Below, one piece after another: positions 8,573 through 17,720 of a stretch of 24,229 nucleotides of DNA. Every line of letters starts with the position of its first letter. Within the stretch, counting starts at the first letter, position 1. The DNA lies in contig BFEA01000282.1 in the NCBI GenBank assembly GCA_003427395.1, positions 1,138,360 to 1,162,588 of the forward strand, written 5' to 3'. The translations under genes and the position numbers were made by a program. This stretch comes from Chara braunii. Lineage: Eukaryota; Streptophyta; Charophyceae; Charales; Characeae. Below the pieces are notes generated by a model. The model ran no database searches. It was given only the letters and a program-made list of their open reading frames with translations, and was not told where the DNA came from.

Positions 8573-10558
8573 ATGAGCGACGTGGAGGACACCGGAGAGG
8601 ACGACCGCAAGATCTTACAATCGGCTAGAGGCCCAGTATCCCATGTGTCTTTAGGACCGGAGGGTGATAGGGAACTGTTCCGCCGCCAGAGGGAGAGGCA
8701 GCAGCAGAGGAGAGCTAGAACAGTCGAGGCCAGCAGGGCATTTGCTAGCGAGGCCAGTGCTATAGCAGCCATGGCTACTACAGCCATGAGCTCGTCTGCA
8801 CAGCAGACTTCTCAAGCCAGTAGTTCAGCTACCGCCGGGTCCACGGTCGTGCAGACCGTGAGTCAGTCCACTGGCTTAATGGCAAGCCAGCCCGCGGTGT
8901 TGTCCCCAGAGGATGTCGCCATCCAGCAGGCAGCCCTGCAAGAGGCACAGTTACAGCAGGCATTAGGACAGATAAAAGGAGAGAAGGAAATGATGATTAG
9001 AAGGAGAACCAGGATGCAACGAAGAGGGGCAGACATAGAGGAGTTAGAAAGGATGGACCTGACCACTATGGATGATGATGTGAGAGTAGTTAGGAGGGCC
9101 CTGCTAGGCGTTATAAAAATGCAGGAGCATCAAACGACCATCCTCCATGACATCCAACAAAGCCTAGCCGTTTTGGCAGGCCGTGCTCAGGCAGCACCAT
9201 CTCCAGCAGGGCCTGGTGCCTGGCCCATGCCATATCCTCCCTTCTCTGTCCCACTGGTGACAAGGGTATCCCCATATGTAGCCCCGTCAACGGTTGCAAT
9301 AGTTTCCCTGGGTTTGCCGCTGTCAGGAGGGGTAACAGCAGGGAGTAGTTTACAGGTTCCTGTTCAGACAGTGTTTACTCCAAGTCCGTCACAGGTTGCA
9401 ATCACCACGCAGCCTGCTGTCTCGCAGCCAGTGCAGCCTCAGGGCACACAGCCCCAGCAGCTAGCACAGCAACCTGTTTCACCGGGTCCACAACCTGGAA
9501 TGATGTCGGGACCGGGACAGACACAGTGGGTTCCAAAGACGGCCATCGCCGCTCCCAAACCTTTTACAGGGGATAAGAGAGGCGAGGACCTCGACACATG
9601 GTTGAGGGCCGTGCCGGTCTACGTCAGGTGCAAACTCACCTTGCCGCACGAAGAACTGCTTGTGGCTGCGTCATACCTCGAGGGTAGTGCAGCAAGATGG
9701 TTGAGCGGTCTAGTGCAACTTCAGGGATATGGTCATGACTTTCGCGCTTGGGCGGCCTCCCAGAAATTGGAGGACTTCCTAAAGATGGTGGAGGAGAGGT
9801 GGCATGATCCTCAGGAGGCTCAAAGGGCCACTGACGCGATCCTGACACTGCACACACGACAGTTCAAGTCAGTAAGGGAAGCCACCGACGCTGTAGAGCG
9901 TTTGATCTGTGTCCCTAGGGTACGTTATGATCCTCAGGTCCTGTTGACTTCGTACCTGAGATGTTTTTCTCAGCCTCTCAGGAACGAGTTGGCAAAAGAG
10001 GCCAACATCAATATGCACAACTTTCCTTCGTTTAGCAAGGTGGCCCTAGACCTTGAAGCAAAGATTGGGCATGGACAAGCACCCACTACGGAAGGGAGAA
10101 AGAAGACACTGCCTCCCAACTGGAAGGCGAAGGGTCGCTTAATGTTTGTCGACAATGATGGTTCAACCATCGAGTTGGATGGCAACCTCCAGGAAGGAGT
10201 AGGTGCAGAGGCAGGTGGCGATACTTCAGAGGGTGGAGTAGTCGCCGCCGTAACCCAGCAAAAAGGTAAAGGGACCGGTAGACGCCCTAGGGGATCCCGG
10301 TCGAAGAGTCAAACAGACCCCAATGCTCCTCCATGGGAGAAAGCGGGTCTATCTGAGGACGTGTGGAGAGATCGGTGGGCACGGCAAGCTTGTATCAAGT
10401 GTGGCCAATATGGTCATAGTATGTACAAGTGCCGCAATAGGAAGGTCACCAAGAAGATCCCGCCCACTATGGGGTTGGCGGTAGGATCCTCTCAACCCGT
10501 TGGTAGCAATATTGCTAGTTCTTCAGGCAGTGCTTCGGGAAACATGTCGGGCCAGTAG
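8573..10558 (+). CDS. gag: Gag polyprotein, family A copy 2, intact (661 aa)
   Basis: Starts MSDVEDTGED; the copy 1 gag starts at the equivalent ATG. Residues 1-80 are acidic, then Arg/Gln/Ala-rich. Residues about 110-205 are heptad-like and probably coiled coil. Residues about 210-320 are a Pro/Gln/Ser linker. Residues about 320-500 are the Ty3/gypsy capsid core (TFGAWLRAVPVY-like start, LEGSAARWL, ERWHDPQEAQ, LLTSYLRCFSQPLRNELAKE). A basic region follows. A CCHC zinc knuckle CIKCGQYGHSMYKC lies at about 607-620, and the protein ends GNMSGQ. It would assemble virus-like particles and bind element RNA. It is open throughout, unlike the gag of copy 1. Its last codons overlap the -1 pol frame. 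Confidence 0.92.
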   Translation: MSDVEDTGEDDRKILQSARGPVSHVSLGPEGDRELFRRQRERQQQRRARTVEASRAFASEASAIAAMATTAMSSSAQQTSQASSSATAGSTVVQTVSQSTGLMASQPAVLSPEDVAIQQAALQEAQLQQALGQIKGEKEMMIRRRTRMQRRGADIEELERMDLTTMDDDVRVVRRALLGVIKMQEHQTTILHDIQQSLAVLAGRAQAAPSPAGPGAWPMPYPPFSVPLVTRVSPYVAPSTVAIVSLGLPLSGGVTAGSSLQVPVQTVFTPSPSQVAITTQPAVSQPVQPQGTQPQQLAQQPVSPGPQPGMMSGPGQTQWVPKTAIAAPKPFTGDKRGEDLDTWLRAVPVYVRCKLTLPHEELLVAASYLEGSAARWLSGLVQLQGYGHDFRAWAASQKLEDFLKMVEERWHDPQEAQRATDAILTLHTRQFKSVREATDAVERLICVPRVRYDPQVLLTSYLRCFSQPLRNELAKEANINMHNFPSFSKVALDLEAKIGHGQAPTTEGRKKTLPPNWKAKGRLMFVDNDGSTIELDGNLQEGVGAEAGGDTSEGGVVAAVTQQKGKGTGRRPRGSRSKSQTDPNAPPWEKAGLSEDVWRDRWARQACIKCGQYGHSMYKCRNRKVTKKIPPTMGLAVGSSQPVGSNIASSSGSASGNMSGQ

Positions 10559-10581
10559 GGATAGTAGTAGCTGTTCCTACT
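10537..10581 (+). promoter_or_regulatory. Candidate -1 ribosomal frameshift site (heptamer plus hairpin), copy 2
   Basis: GGGAAAC at 10537-10543 sits in gag phase as TCG GGA AAC, the X XXY YYZ pattern. After a 10-nt spacer, 10554-10564 can pair with 10571-10581: 11 bp with two G.U pairs and a 6-nt loop. The gag stop TAG (10556-10558) lies in the stem. The -1 frame is open from 10519 and runs into pol. The same heptamer is used by some retroviruses (established); function here is inferred. Confidence 0.6.
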
Positions 10582-12060
10582 AGGGTCGCGATGGTGGATT
10601 CACCCTCACCTTCGCGAGAGATGGCCCAAGCTACAGACTCTTCAGTCGTCCCGCAAACACATTCAGACNCATCGACCCTCTGTTCGATGAATGTGTTTGA
10701 ATCCTTAGAGGAGCTAGAGCATGAGTGGTCTAGATCAGATCCACTAGCTTCTTGGACGGCGTTAGTTAAAGCCCCTAAGAGTGAAATGTTTGTCAGTGAG
10801 GTAGTTGTAGGAGGCCGCAAGGCCGGGGCCTATTACGACACTTGCTCGACTAGGAACTTTATTAGCCGCGCGTGCGTTGAGAGGCTGCGCTTACAGGGGC
10901 AAGTGCAGCGCCTGAGTCGACCTGTGGAGTCGACCTGTGCCAACAAACAGCGCATGGTAGTTAATGATTACCTCCATGATGTAGAGTGTGTTTTCCCTTA
11001 CGCGGGAGGGGACTTGAGACATCGTGTCTCGTTCCTGGTGAGTGACGAGCTCCCAATGGACATGTTACTAGGTGTGTACTACCTCTCTGTAGCACAGCCC
11101 CAGCTTGATTGGGACCGAAAAGTGGTCAAACACACGTTGGCAGGTGGAGGGACCGCCAAATTAGATAAGTTCAAAGCTAGTAGTCTGATTGAGTCCTATG
11201 GGTGCATGTGTGCGGCCGCGTTCTATAATTATTATAAGCAAAATCAGGAGGAGGGTATGTACTTAGTTTATGTCTCTGCTGCAGGTGAGACGGTGAAAAT
11301 GCCGCCAGAGATAGAGGGAGTAGTTGCTAAGTACCCTGATCTATTTGAAGAGCCGACAGGGGTTGTTGAGAGGGAGGTCGTCCACGCGATAGAGATTATC
11401 CCAGGGTCTAGTATTCCAAGGGGTAGGATCTATCGGATGTCTCCAGGCAAGCTTGATGAGCTTCGCCGCCAACTCAAGGAACTCGTAGAGAAGGGCTGGA
11501 TCCGGCCGAGTGTCTCTCCTTATGGGTCTCCAATTTTATTCGTGCCTAAGAAGAAGGAGGGAACCCTTAGGATGTGCATTGANNNNNNNNNNNNNNNNNN
11601 NNNNNNNNNNNNNNNNNNNNNNNNNNNNNNNNNNNNNNNNNNNNNNNNNNNNNNNNNNNNNNNNNNNNNNNNNNNNNNNNNNNNNNNNNNNNNNNNNNNN
11701 NNNNNNNNNNNNNNNNNNNNNNAATGCTCCTGGCACCTTTCAGCACGCTATGAATCGGATATTCCATGACTACTTGGATAAGTTTGTCATTGTGTACCTC
11801 GATGACATACTTATTTTCAGTAAGACTGTCGAGGAACATGTGGCACATTTGGACAAAGTCCTCGGCCTCCTGCGACAACACAAGTTCAAGATCAATGGTG
11901 AGAAGTGTGAGTTTGGCCGCACCCGTGTCTTGTACTTGGGTCATGAGATTTCTGCGGAGGGATTGAAGCCCGATGACGCGAAGGTGGCCAGCATTCGTGA
12001 TTGGCCACGTCCTCAGTCTCTGACTGAGATGAGATCTTTCTTAGGAATGACAGGCTACTA
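10540..12060 (+). pseudogene. pol: pol (protease and RT), family A copy 2, gapped and 3'-deleted
   Basis: The frame is -1 to gag. It is open from 10519, with the first ATG at 10591. Protease region: YDTCSTRNFIS (about 10831-10863) replaces the usual D(S/T)G(A/S) motif, with Cys for Gly, followed by a flap/LLGV region. RT fingers: [27 protein letters not shown], then RMCI(D) at the gap. After 11722 the RT resumes at NAPGTFQ, with the catalytic [10 protein letters not shown] and LGHEISAEG, and ends SFLGMTGY at a TAG created by the join to LTR sequence. Frames before and after the gap differ, but the gap is wrongly sized, so this is no proof of a frameshift. RNase H and integrase are absent. Confidence 0.85.
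11583..11722. other. Assembly gap, 140 N
   Basis: Run of N inside RT between the MCID and NAPGTFQ motifs. In the related RT at 22250-22976 the same interval needs roughly 70 codons (about 215 nt), so the N count does not reflect the true length. Confidence 0.95.
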
Positions 12061-12169
12061 GGTGTATCTCGTGATGCAAGTCTGCTGTGGTTCGAGGTCA
12101 GGACTATCTGGGCTCATATGTACGATGCTGTTTGATTGCTGAAGTTTGCTAATCCTCATCTTCCTTGCA
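12061..12169 (+). repeat. 3' LTR remnant of family A copy 2 (109 bp)
   Basis: Matches 7091-7199, the end of the 5' LTR, with four differences (three transitions, one transversion), and ends CTTCCTTGCA. It is fused directly to RT sequence, so a deletion removed the second half of pol and most of the 3' LTR. AT-rich repeat X follows. Confidence 0.85.
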
Positions 12170-12419
12170 ATTAATTCTAATTATTTTTTTTTCTGAGTAT
12201 TTTAATTCCCATTTTCCTTTTTGCAATTTTTGTTGAAATTCGAAAAATTCTTTGTCGCAATTCTTTTTCGGAATTCTCTTTTTTCAAGTTTTTTTTTGAA
12301 GTACGTCCTTTTTTCTTCCCTCTAAACTCCTTAATTATGACTTAACTCGATTAATTCACGACTTAATTAATCTCTTTTACTCGGAATTAATCACCCCTTT
12401 TCGAAATTATACAATTTTA
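12170..12419 (+). repeat. AT-rich repeat X, right flank of copy 2 (empty-site paralogue of the MITE)
   Basis: Aligns with 4611-4753 and then 5261-5349, without the 499-bp insertion. The single target copy TTAATTAT is at 12331-12338. Together with 6243-6279 it rebuilds nearly one full X unit. Confidence 0.75.
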
Positions 12420-12678
12420 CCCCGAACGCAAATCCGAATAAATTTTGTCATAATTTATTTATTTGGAAACTAGTTATTCTTTTTTTTTTCAATTGGAAAT
12501 TCCTGAAAATTTTGCTTTCGTTTTTTATTGAAAAATACACTCTCGAATTAATTTTGAATAAATTTAAATTAATTTATTCAAAATTAATTCTTGCTTTGCG
12601 ATTCTATGCTACCTTCATTGTTAAATCACTTGATGACGCTCTATTTTTGTAAATAGGAATTGTCCCCCCCATCTCCAC
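12420..12678 (+). other. AT-rich stretch before the chromovirus gag
   Basis: AT-rich sequence not matched elsewhere in the window, rich in AATTAATTT words. No LTR end, no PBS and no copy of the 19446 LTR start was found here, so the 5' end of the chromovirus is either missing or not recognisable. No coding potential. Composition changes sharply to C-rich at about 12662. Confidence 0.5.
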
Positions 12679-14394
12679 ATGCCACCACACCAAACCAAGA
12701 CCTCCCAACGCGCCGCCGCCGACACCGCTGCTGCCGCTACCGGTGTCGCTATCACATCCACTGTTACCGCCTCCACTTTCGCTCCGGCCACGTCATCCAC
12801 CCCCTCTTACCCCACCATGGCCCAATCTTCCACCAACATGTCTGATCTTTGCTCCGACTCCGTCAACAACATTGCCCGCGAACTCGCAGGCGATCAGCCA
12901 ACTTCGACCACCAACACCCTGGACCTCGCAACTATCCTCCAAACGTTGACCGCCCTCAAATCCTCCCTCGCTACCATCAACACCACCATGGCCGCCATCT
13001 CCGATCGTGTCACCACGCTCGAGGGAAACTCCCCCGCCATCACGATCGTCACCACGACCACACCCCCCTCCTCCACACCCCAACCCACCCCCTCCTCCGG
13101 ACAAGCCTTCGCTTCAACCTCTACACCAACACCGTCCACCTGTACACCCCCACCCTCATCAACCACTACCTCCACCATGGTCGCTCCACCTCTCCCCTCG
13201 CCCAAGACGACAACCCCCGCCGTCACACAGTCATCAATCGTCCCCCCCCAATCAAAACCGCCTGTATCCACCTCCACTATTACCTCAACCATCCCCAACT
13301 ATACCCAGATCATTCCACAAGTTGTGTATCCCGCTCCTCCACTACTTCCCCCAAATGCTGTCATCCCCACCAACCCCGCCAATGATTTCACCCTATTCGA
13401 CTCTCCCTCTCCCACCCTTGATTTCAATACCCTTGCCACCATTAACCCCAGAGAAGGCAAAATCCCCCCATCATTCTGCGTCAATGAAATCCCCACCTTC
13501 TCGGGCCAACCCCATGAGGATGTCCTCCTCTTTATCACCAAATTCCAACAAGCCTTCTCCCTCCACGGCATCCCCGTCATCCACAAGCTCCCCATCGCTG
13601 GCGGCCGACTTCTGGACAACGCTGCTTGCTGGTGGTACACCGAAATGTCTAATCGCCATCACGCCGGTCTCCGGCCTCATACCTTCCTCGAGTGGGCCAC
13701 CCTCATCACCTCCACCTTTCGCCCACAGAAAACGGTCGACGACTACATCGACCAATTCTGTCGGCTCCAACAAACCGGACCAACCAACCGTTTTGTGCAG
13801 TACGTTCGCTCGCTTCGTCAACATATCCCCTTTGACGTCGTCAGCGATTTCGCTTTCATCTCCCCCGTTAAGCGCGTTTGCCGCAAAGACCTGGCGGCCG
13901 CCCTTGTCCACGAGCCCCCCATGACCCAGGCTGACCTCCTCACTCGTACCCTCAACTCGACCGCATCCTCTCCCCCTACAAAACCGCACTTGGCCCCTCC
14001 CCGCCCTCACTTCTTCCACAACATCGCCTCCAAGGACACCACCTCCATCACCTCCTCGGACGAGTTCACCTCCCCCGACCTTGACACCCTCTCCGATCCA
14101 CTAGACACCACATCACTCCCCCCCAACGAACTCTGCCATTCACCTTATGCGAATGAAAAAGAGAGATCGCTCCAGCCGCCATTCCCCGACCAAACCCCGG
14201 GCCACCTCAAGAAACTCACACCCGAGGAAAGAGCCTACCTTCAGGCAAAGGGTGGATGTTTTCGTTGTCGCCAGTTAGGACACCAACAAACTAACTGCCC
14301 CAATGCTGGACAGTTCACCCGCCAATCCTCGGCCCGTCGACTCACAACCTCCGCGTCACCCCCCTTCGCAGGCGTTGGTCCCTCCTCGTCCTGA
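12679..14394 (+). CDS. gag: Gag polyprotein of the chromovirus (571 aa)
   Basis: Open from MPPHQTKTSQR to the stop at 14392-14394. Residues 1-65 are Ala/Thr-rich. A helical stretch about 80-115 (LATILQTLTALKSSLATINTT) may be coiled coil. Residues about 115-235 are very Pro/Ser/Thr-rich. The capsid core is at about 265-440 (IPTFSGQPHEDVLLFITKFQ, AACWWYTEM, TFRPQKTVDDY). A CCHC zinc knuckle CFRCRQLGHQQTNC lies at about 527-540. The pol frame overlaps its end in the +1 phase; whether this is native or caused by an indel cannot be told. It has no relation to family A gag beyond the shared fold. Complementary-strand ORFs here are shadows of its biased base use. Confidence 0.88.
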   Translation: MPPHQTKTSQRAAADTAAAATGVAITSTVTASTFAPATSSTPSYPTMAQSSTNMSDLCSDSVNNIARELAGDQPTSTTNTLDLATILQTLTALKSSLATINTTMAAISDRVTTLEGNSPAITIVTTTTPPSSTPQPTPSSGQAFASTSTPTPSTCTPPPSSTTTSTMVAPPLPSPKTTTPAVTQSSIVPPQSKPPVSTSTITSTIPNYTQIIPQVVYPAPPLLPPNAVIPTNPANDFTLFDSPSPTLDFNTLATINPREGKIPPSFCVNEIPTFSGQPHEDVLLFITKFQQAFSLHGIPVIHKLPIAGGRLLDNAACWWYTEMSNRHHAGLRPHTFLEWATLITSTFRPQKTVDDYIDQFCRLQQTGPTNRFVQYVRSLRQHIPFDVVSDFAFISPVKRVCRKDLAAALVHEPPMTQADLLTRTLNSTASSPPTKPHLAPPRPHFFHNIASKDTTSITSSDEFTSPDLDTLSDPLDTTSLPPNELCHSPYANEKERSLQPPFPDQTPGHLKKLTPEERAYLQAKGGCFRCRQLGHQQTNCPNAGQFTRQSSARRLTTSASPPFAGVGPSSS

Positions 14395-15485
14395 ATACAG
14401 TCCCCAGGACCTCGTCCCGGCATCGACAACTCATCTGCCGGCCAACCAGCCGGTGACATCCCCCGTCCCACCGACGGCCCATTTGGCATCGACAATCCGT
14501 CTGCCTCTCCCCTCCCCGGTGACACCCTCTCCATTGGATGACCCCGAGGCGTCGCAACCTTCATCACTTGAGACTCCCCCCACTGCTTCGTGCTCCTCCA
14601 CCCTCCTTCCAAATCTGTCCTCTGTCACCTTCTCCGATGTTGTTGAGGAACAAGCTCGACTCGATCGGCTTGTCCGGTTAGGCAACGAACAATGCCACCT
14701 CAACACCATTATCTCCACCGCCAACTCATCTCGTTTCCACCTCAAATTCATCGCCGCCGCTCTTGGTGCGTCTACCACTGAGTTTCGGGCCTTCCTCGAC
14801 ATAGGAGCCACCGGTAACTTCATCATCGACGCGTGTGTTCGGGAAGCCTGTCTCTCTACCAGTTATGACTCCCCAATTACGATCTGTCTAGGGGACAAAG
14901 ACACCACCGTTGTAGTGGACCGCACGGTTCCCAAGACCACCATGACAGTAGGAACCCTCTGCAGTTGTAGTGGACCGCACGGTTCCCGAGACCACCATGA
15001 CAGTAGGAACCCTCCGCAGTCAGGTCTCATTTGATGTCATGCATTTGATGTGGGACATCGTCTTAGGAACACCGTGGCTGGACCGCTACATGCCATACGC
15101 ATTCCACCCCAACTGCCTCCGCCTCACCAATCCCCCCGACACAACCATCGACATTCCCTATCTCCCATATTCGACCTCCCAAGGCTCCATCACCCCGCAT
15201 CAATTCCTCCACATGGCCCACATGAACCCCGACTCCGCCTACTATTGCCTTGTCCTTGACCGCGAAAGTCCCGAGGACTTACTCCCAACAGACGAACCCG
15301 ATCAAGCCCCCCCCTCTGACCCCGCCCTCACCTCTATCCTCGACGAGTTCAAGGACGTCTTCCCAGAGTCCCTGCCTGTCGAATTACCTCCGGATCGTGG
15401 CGTAACCCGGACATTCTCCACCTGGCCGCCCTCCATACCAACTCTCGGTCCCCGAAGCCGAAGAAATGAAGTGGCAACTCAATGA
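14303..15485 (+). pseudogene. pol: pol, aspartic protease region of the chromovirus, frameshifted
   Basis: First frame 14303-15034: a Pro/Ser-rich linker, then the retropepsin motif FLDIGATGNFI. The usual D(S/T)GA has become DIGA, a change one C-to-T from DTGA. A 55-bp tandem duplication (14911-15020) shifts the frame by one, and the reading continues in 14970-15485 with DIVLGTPWLDRY (the usual LG-xxWL end of the domain) and ILDEFKDVFPESLP (pol linker before RT). Near 15410 a further one-base change moves into the RT frame. No active protease could be made from this copy as it stands. Confidence 0.82.
14911..15020 (+). repeat. 55-bp tandem duplication inside protease
   Basis: 14911-14965 and 14966-15020 differ at two positions. 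Since 55 is not a multiple of three, the second copy shifts the pol frame, which explains the frame change between 14303-15034 and 14970-15485. Confidence 0.95.
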
Positions 15486-16310
15486 GCTCCTTGAAAAAGG
15501 GTTCATTAAGCCGAGTTCATCTCCCTTCGGTACTAGCTGCCTTTTTGTAAAGAAAGGTGGAACTTCGGAACTCCGCATGTGCACAGACTACCGCGCCTTG
15601 AACCGGATCACGATCAAGAACAAGTACCCCTTACCTCGGATCTTCGAGCTCCTTGATTGACTTCGTGGAGCCAAATATTTCACCAAGATTGACCTTCGCA
15701 GTGGCTTCCACTAGACCCGTATCCACGAGGACACCCATAAGACCGCATTCCGCTCTCGGTTCGGGCACGAGTTCCTCGTAATGCCTTTCGGACTCACCAA
15801 TGCCCCCGCCACATTCCAGTCCACCATGAATCACATCTTCCGTGACCTCCTCGAAGTCAGTGTCGTCGTGTACCTTGATGACATCCTCATCTTTAGCCCT
15901 ACCTTCGAGTCCCACCTCCAGCATATTCGCCAAGTCCTCTCGATCCTCTGAGAGCAGAAATTCTACGCCAAGCTCAACAAATGTACGTTTGCCGCTTCGA
16001 GCGTCGAATACCTCGGTCACATTGTCTCCGTTGAAGGCATCCGTATGGACCACTCGAAGGTCAGAACCCTCGTCGAGTACCCCCCGCCCAAGACCCTTCT
16101 CCAACTCTGTTCCTTCCTCAGCCTTGCCAACTATTACCGCCCGTTCGTTCGCAACTTTTCCGAGATCTCTTATCCACTCCACGAACTCACCCGCAAGGAC
16201 GAGCCCTTCAATTGGAAGGATCGCCACCAACACGCTTTCGACTTACTCGAGCAAACCATCACCACGGTCCCTATCCTCAAGATCGCCGACCCCATTCGCC
16301 ATTTTCTATG
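15412..16310 (+). pseudogene. pol: pol, reverse transcriptase of the chromovirus, three in-frame stops
   Basis: One frame holds the whole [70 protein letters not shown], the catalytic [10 protein letters not shown], and LANYYRPFVRNFS in the connection. Stops occur at 15658-15660 (TGA), 15712-15714 (TAG) and 15949-15951 (TGA). By family comparison these replace Arg (CGA), Gln (CAG) and Arg (CGA), all C-to-T. After FNWKDRHQHAF and LKIADP a one-base insertion near 16305 moves to the RNase H frame. The catalytic YLDD is intact. Confidence 0.88.
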
Positions 16311-16756
16311 TCACCATTGACGCCTCCGACTTCGCCATTGGAGCGGTATTGTCCCAACATTTCCCCTATGACACCGTCGAGACCCCCTCCATCAAGGACT
16401 CGCCCACTTACCCCGATGTTCCACCCGACGAATACCCCATCGCCTTCGCAAGCAAATGGCTCCTTCCCGCTGAGATGAATTACCCCTCCAACGAGAAGGA
16501 ACTCCTCGTCGTGATTCACGCCCTCACAGTCTGGCGCCCGTACCTCGACGGGCAACGCTTCACCATCTGCACTGACAACACCATCATCTCCTCCATCCTC
16601 TCCAAGAAAGATATCACTCCACGCCAAGCCCGCTGGCTAGACTTCCTTGCCCAGTTCACATTCACCATTTGCCATACCCCCGGCAAAAGCAACTGCGTTG
16701 CGGATGCCCTCTCTCGATGACCCGACCACAAGCCCCCCGAGAAAGTCTACGCCGCC
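16306..16756 (+). pseudogene. pol: pol, RNase H of the chromovirus
   Basis: Reads FYVTIDASDFAIGAVLSQ, then YPIAFASKWLLPAEMNYPSNEKELLVVIHAL, then FTICTDNTIISSIL and DFLAQFTFTICHTPGKSNCVADALSR. The catalytic Asp (TIDAS), Glu (EKELL) and Asp (CTDN) are present. An in-frame TGA at 16718-16720 follows ALSR, where CGA (Arg) is usual. The same frame continues into integrase. It would degrade the RNA strand during reverse transcription. Confidence 0.85.
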
Positions 16757-17720
16757 ATGACCCATATCCAACTCCTCCCATCACTCCATCACCGATACAC
16801 CAAAGGCTACCTCTCTTCCCCAGACTTCGCCACCGTCTACAACAAGCTCCGCGATCTGGACCCAGTTCCCGACGACTCCCTTCACGACAACCTTCTCTAC
16901 ATCGATACCAAAGGCACTCGCCGACTTTGCATCCCCAACGCACGTGGTCTCTGTACTCAACTCTTGGCCGAGCACCACGACGCCAAGACCGCTGGACACC
17001 TCGGTTTCCAGAAAACCTTCGACACCATCTCCCGCTACTTCTACTGGCCTTCCCTGCTCGCCGACGTCAAAGCATACATTCGCTCATGCCCACAAGCTGT
17101 CAACCCCTCGAACCGGGCCAAACTCGGCAAGCTCCAATCATTGCCCATCCCAACTCACCGGTGGCAATTCATCTTCATGGACTTCGTGTGCGGCCTCCCC
17201 AAGACCGACCGTGGGCATGATTGCATCTATGTCATTGTCTACCGCTTGACAAAACGTGCCCACTTCATCCCTTGCACAACTTCGCACAGTGCCAAAGACG
17301 TCGCCACCCTCTTCTTCGATCATGTCGCACACCATCACGGCCTCCCCGAGAACATCATCAGTGAGCGTGATCCCAGCTTCCTCTCACAATTCTGGAAACA
17401 CCTCTTCAAAGCATATGGAATGACGCTCAAGTATAGCACTGCATTCCACCCCCAGACCGATGGACAAATCGAGAAGATGAACGATACTCTCCAAAGAATC
17501 TTGCGGAAGTATTGTCATCCACACCAACACGACTGGACCAGTTGATCACAGCCGCCGAGATCGCCTATAACAACGCCCTCTGCCCTTCCACTGGCATGTC
17601 CCCGTTCTACCTCGACCTGGGCTACCATCCTGGCTTGCCCTCCGACCTCTTGCTTCCCTCACAGCTCAACCCCTCCACACCCTGCCCTTCCCTCAATGAA
17701 TGGGTAGCAACAATGAGTTG
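16757..17720 (+). pseudogene. pol: pol, integrase of the chromovirus, frameshifted
   Basis: The zinc-binding region has HHDAKTAGHLGFQKT and a Cys in SCPQAVN; the second Cys of the usual CxxC is missing. The core has MDFVCGLPKT (first Asp), then SERDPSF where SDRD is usual, so the second catalytic Asp is Glu, and HPQTDGQIEKMND (catalytic Glu present). A one-base loss near 17535 moves the reading from ...QHDW into LITAAEIAYNNAL, which continues to an in-frame TGA at 17719-17721 (ATG AGT TGA; Arg CGA is likely ancestral). Integration by this copy is doubtful. Confidence 0.85.

Larger units (their letters stand above)
6280..12169 (+). mobile_element. Family A Ty3/gypsy retrotransposon, copy 2 (internally deleted)
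   Basis: Components: 5' LTR 6280-7199, PBS 7203-7214, leader 7215-8572, gag 8573-10558, pol from the frameshift site to 12060, then the last 109 bp of the 3' LTR (12061-12169). RNase H, integrase and most of the 3' LTR are missing, so it could move only with help. The insertion target is repeat X on both sides. The 5-bp target duplication is imperfect (AAATA on the left, AATTA or ATTAA on the right, depending on where the LTR end is placed). A 140-N gap lies inside RT. Confidence 0.85.

Noticed and set aside
11567-11944. Antisense ORF crossing the N gap
   Set aside because: Made of N codons and the reverse of RT.
12793-14019. Gly/Val-rich minus-strand ORFs and the Pro/Ser-rich 305-codon ORF in another frame opposite or over the chromovirus gag
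   Set aside because: Shadows of the C-rich gag; the real frame has the capsid core and zinc knuckle.
15658-15951. Stop-codon readthrough or recoding in the chromovirus RT
   Set aside because: Three stops in one domain together with several frameshifts and a duplication point to decay.
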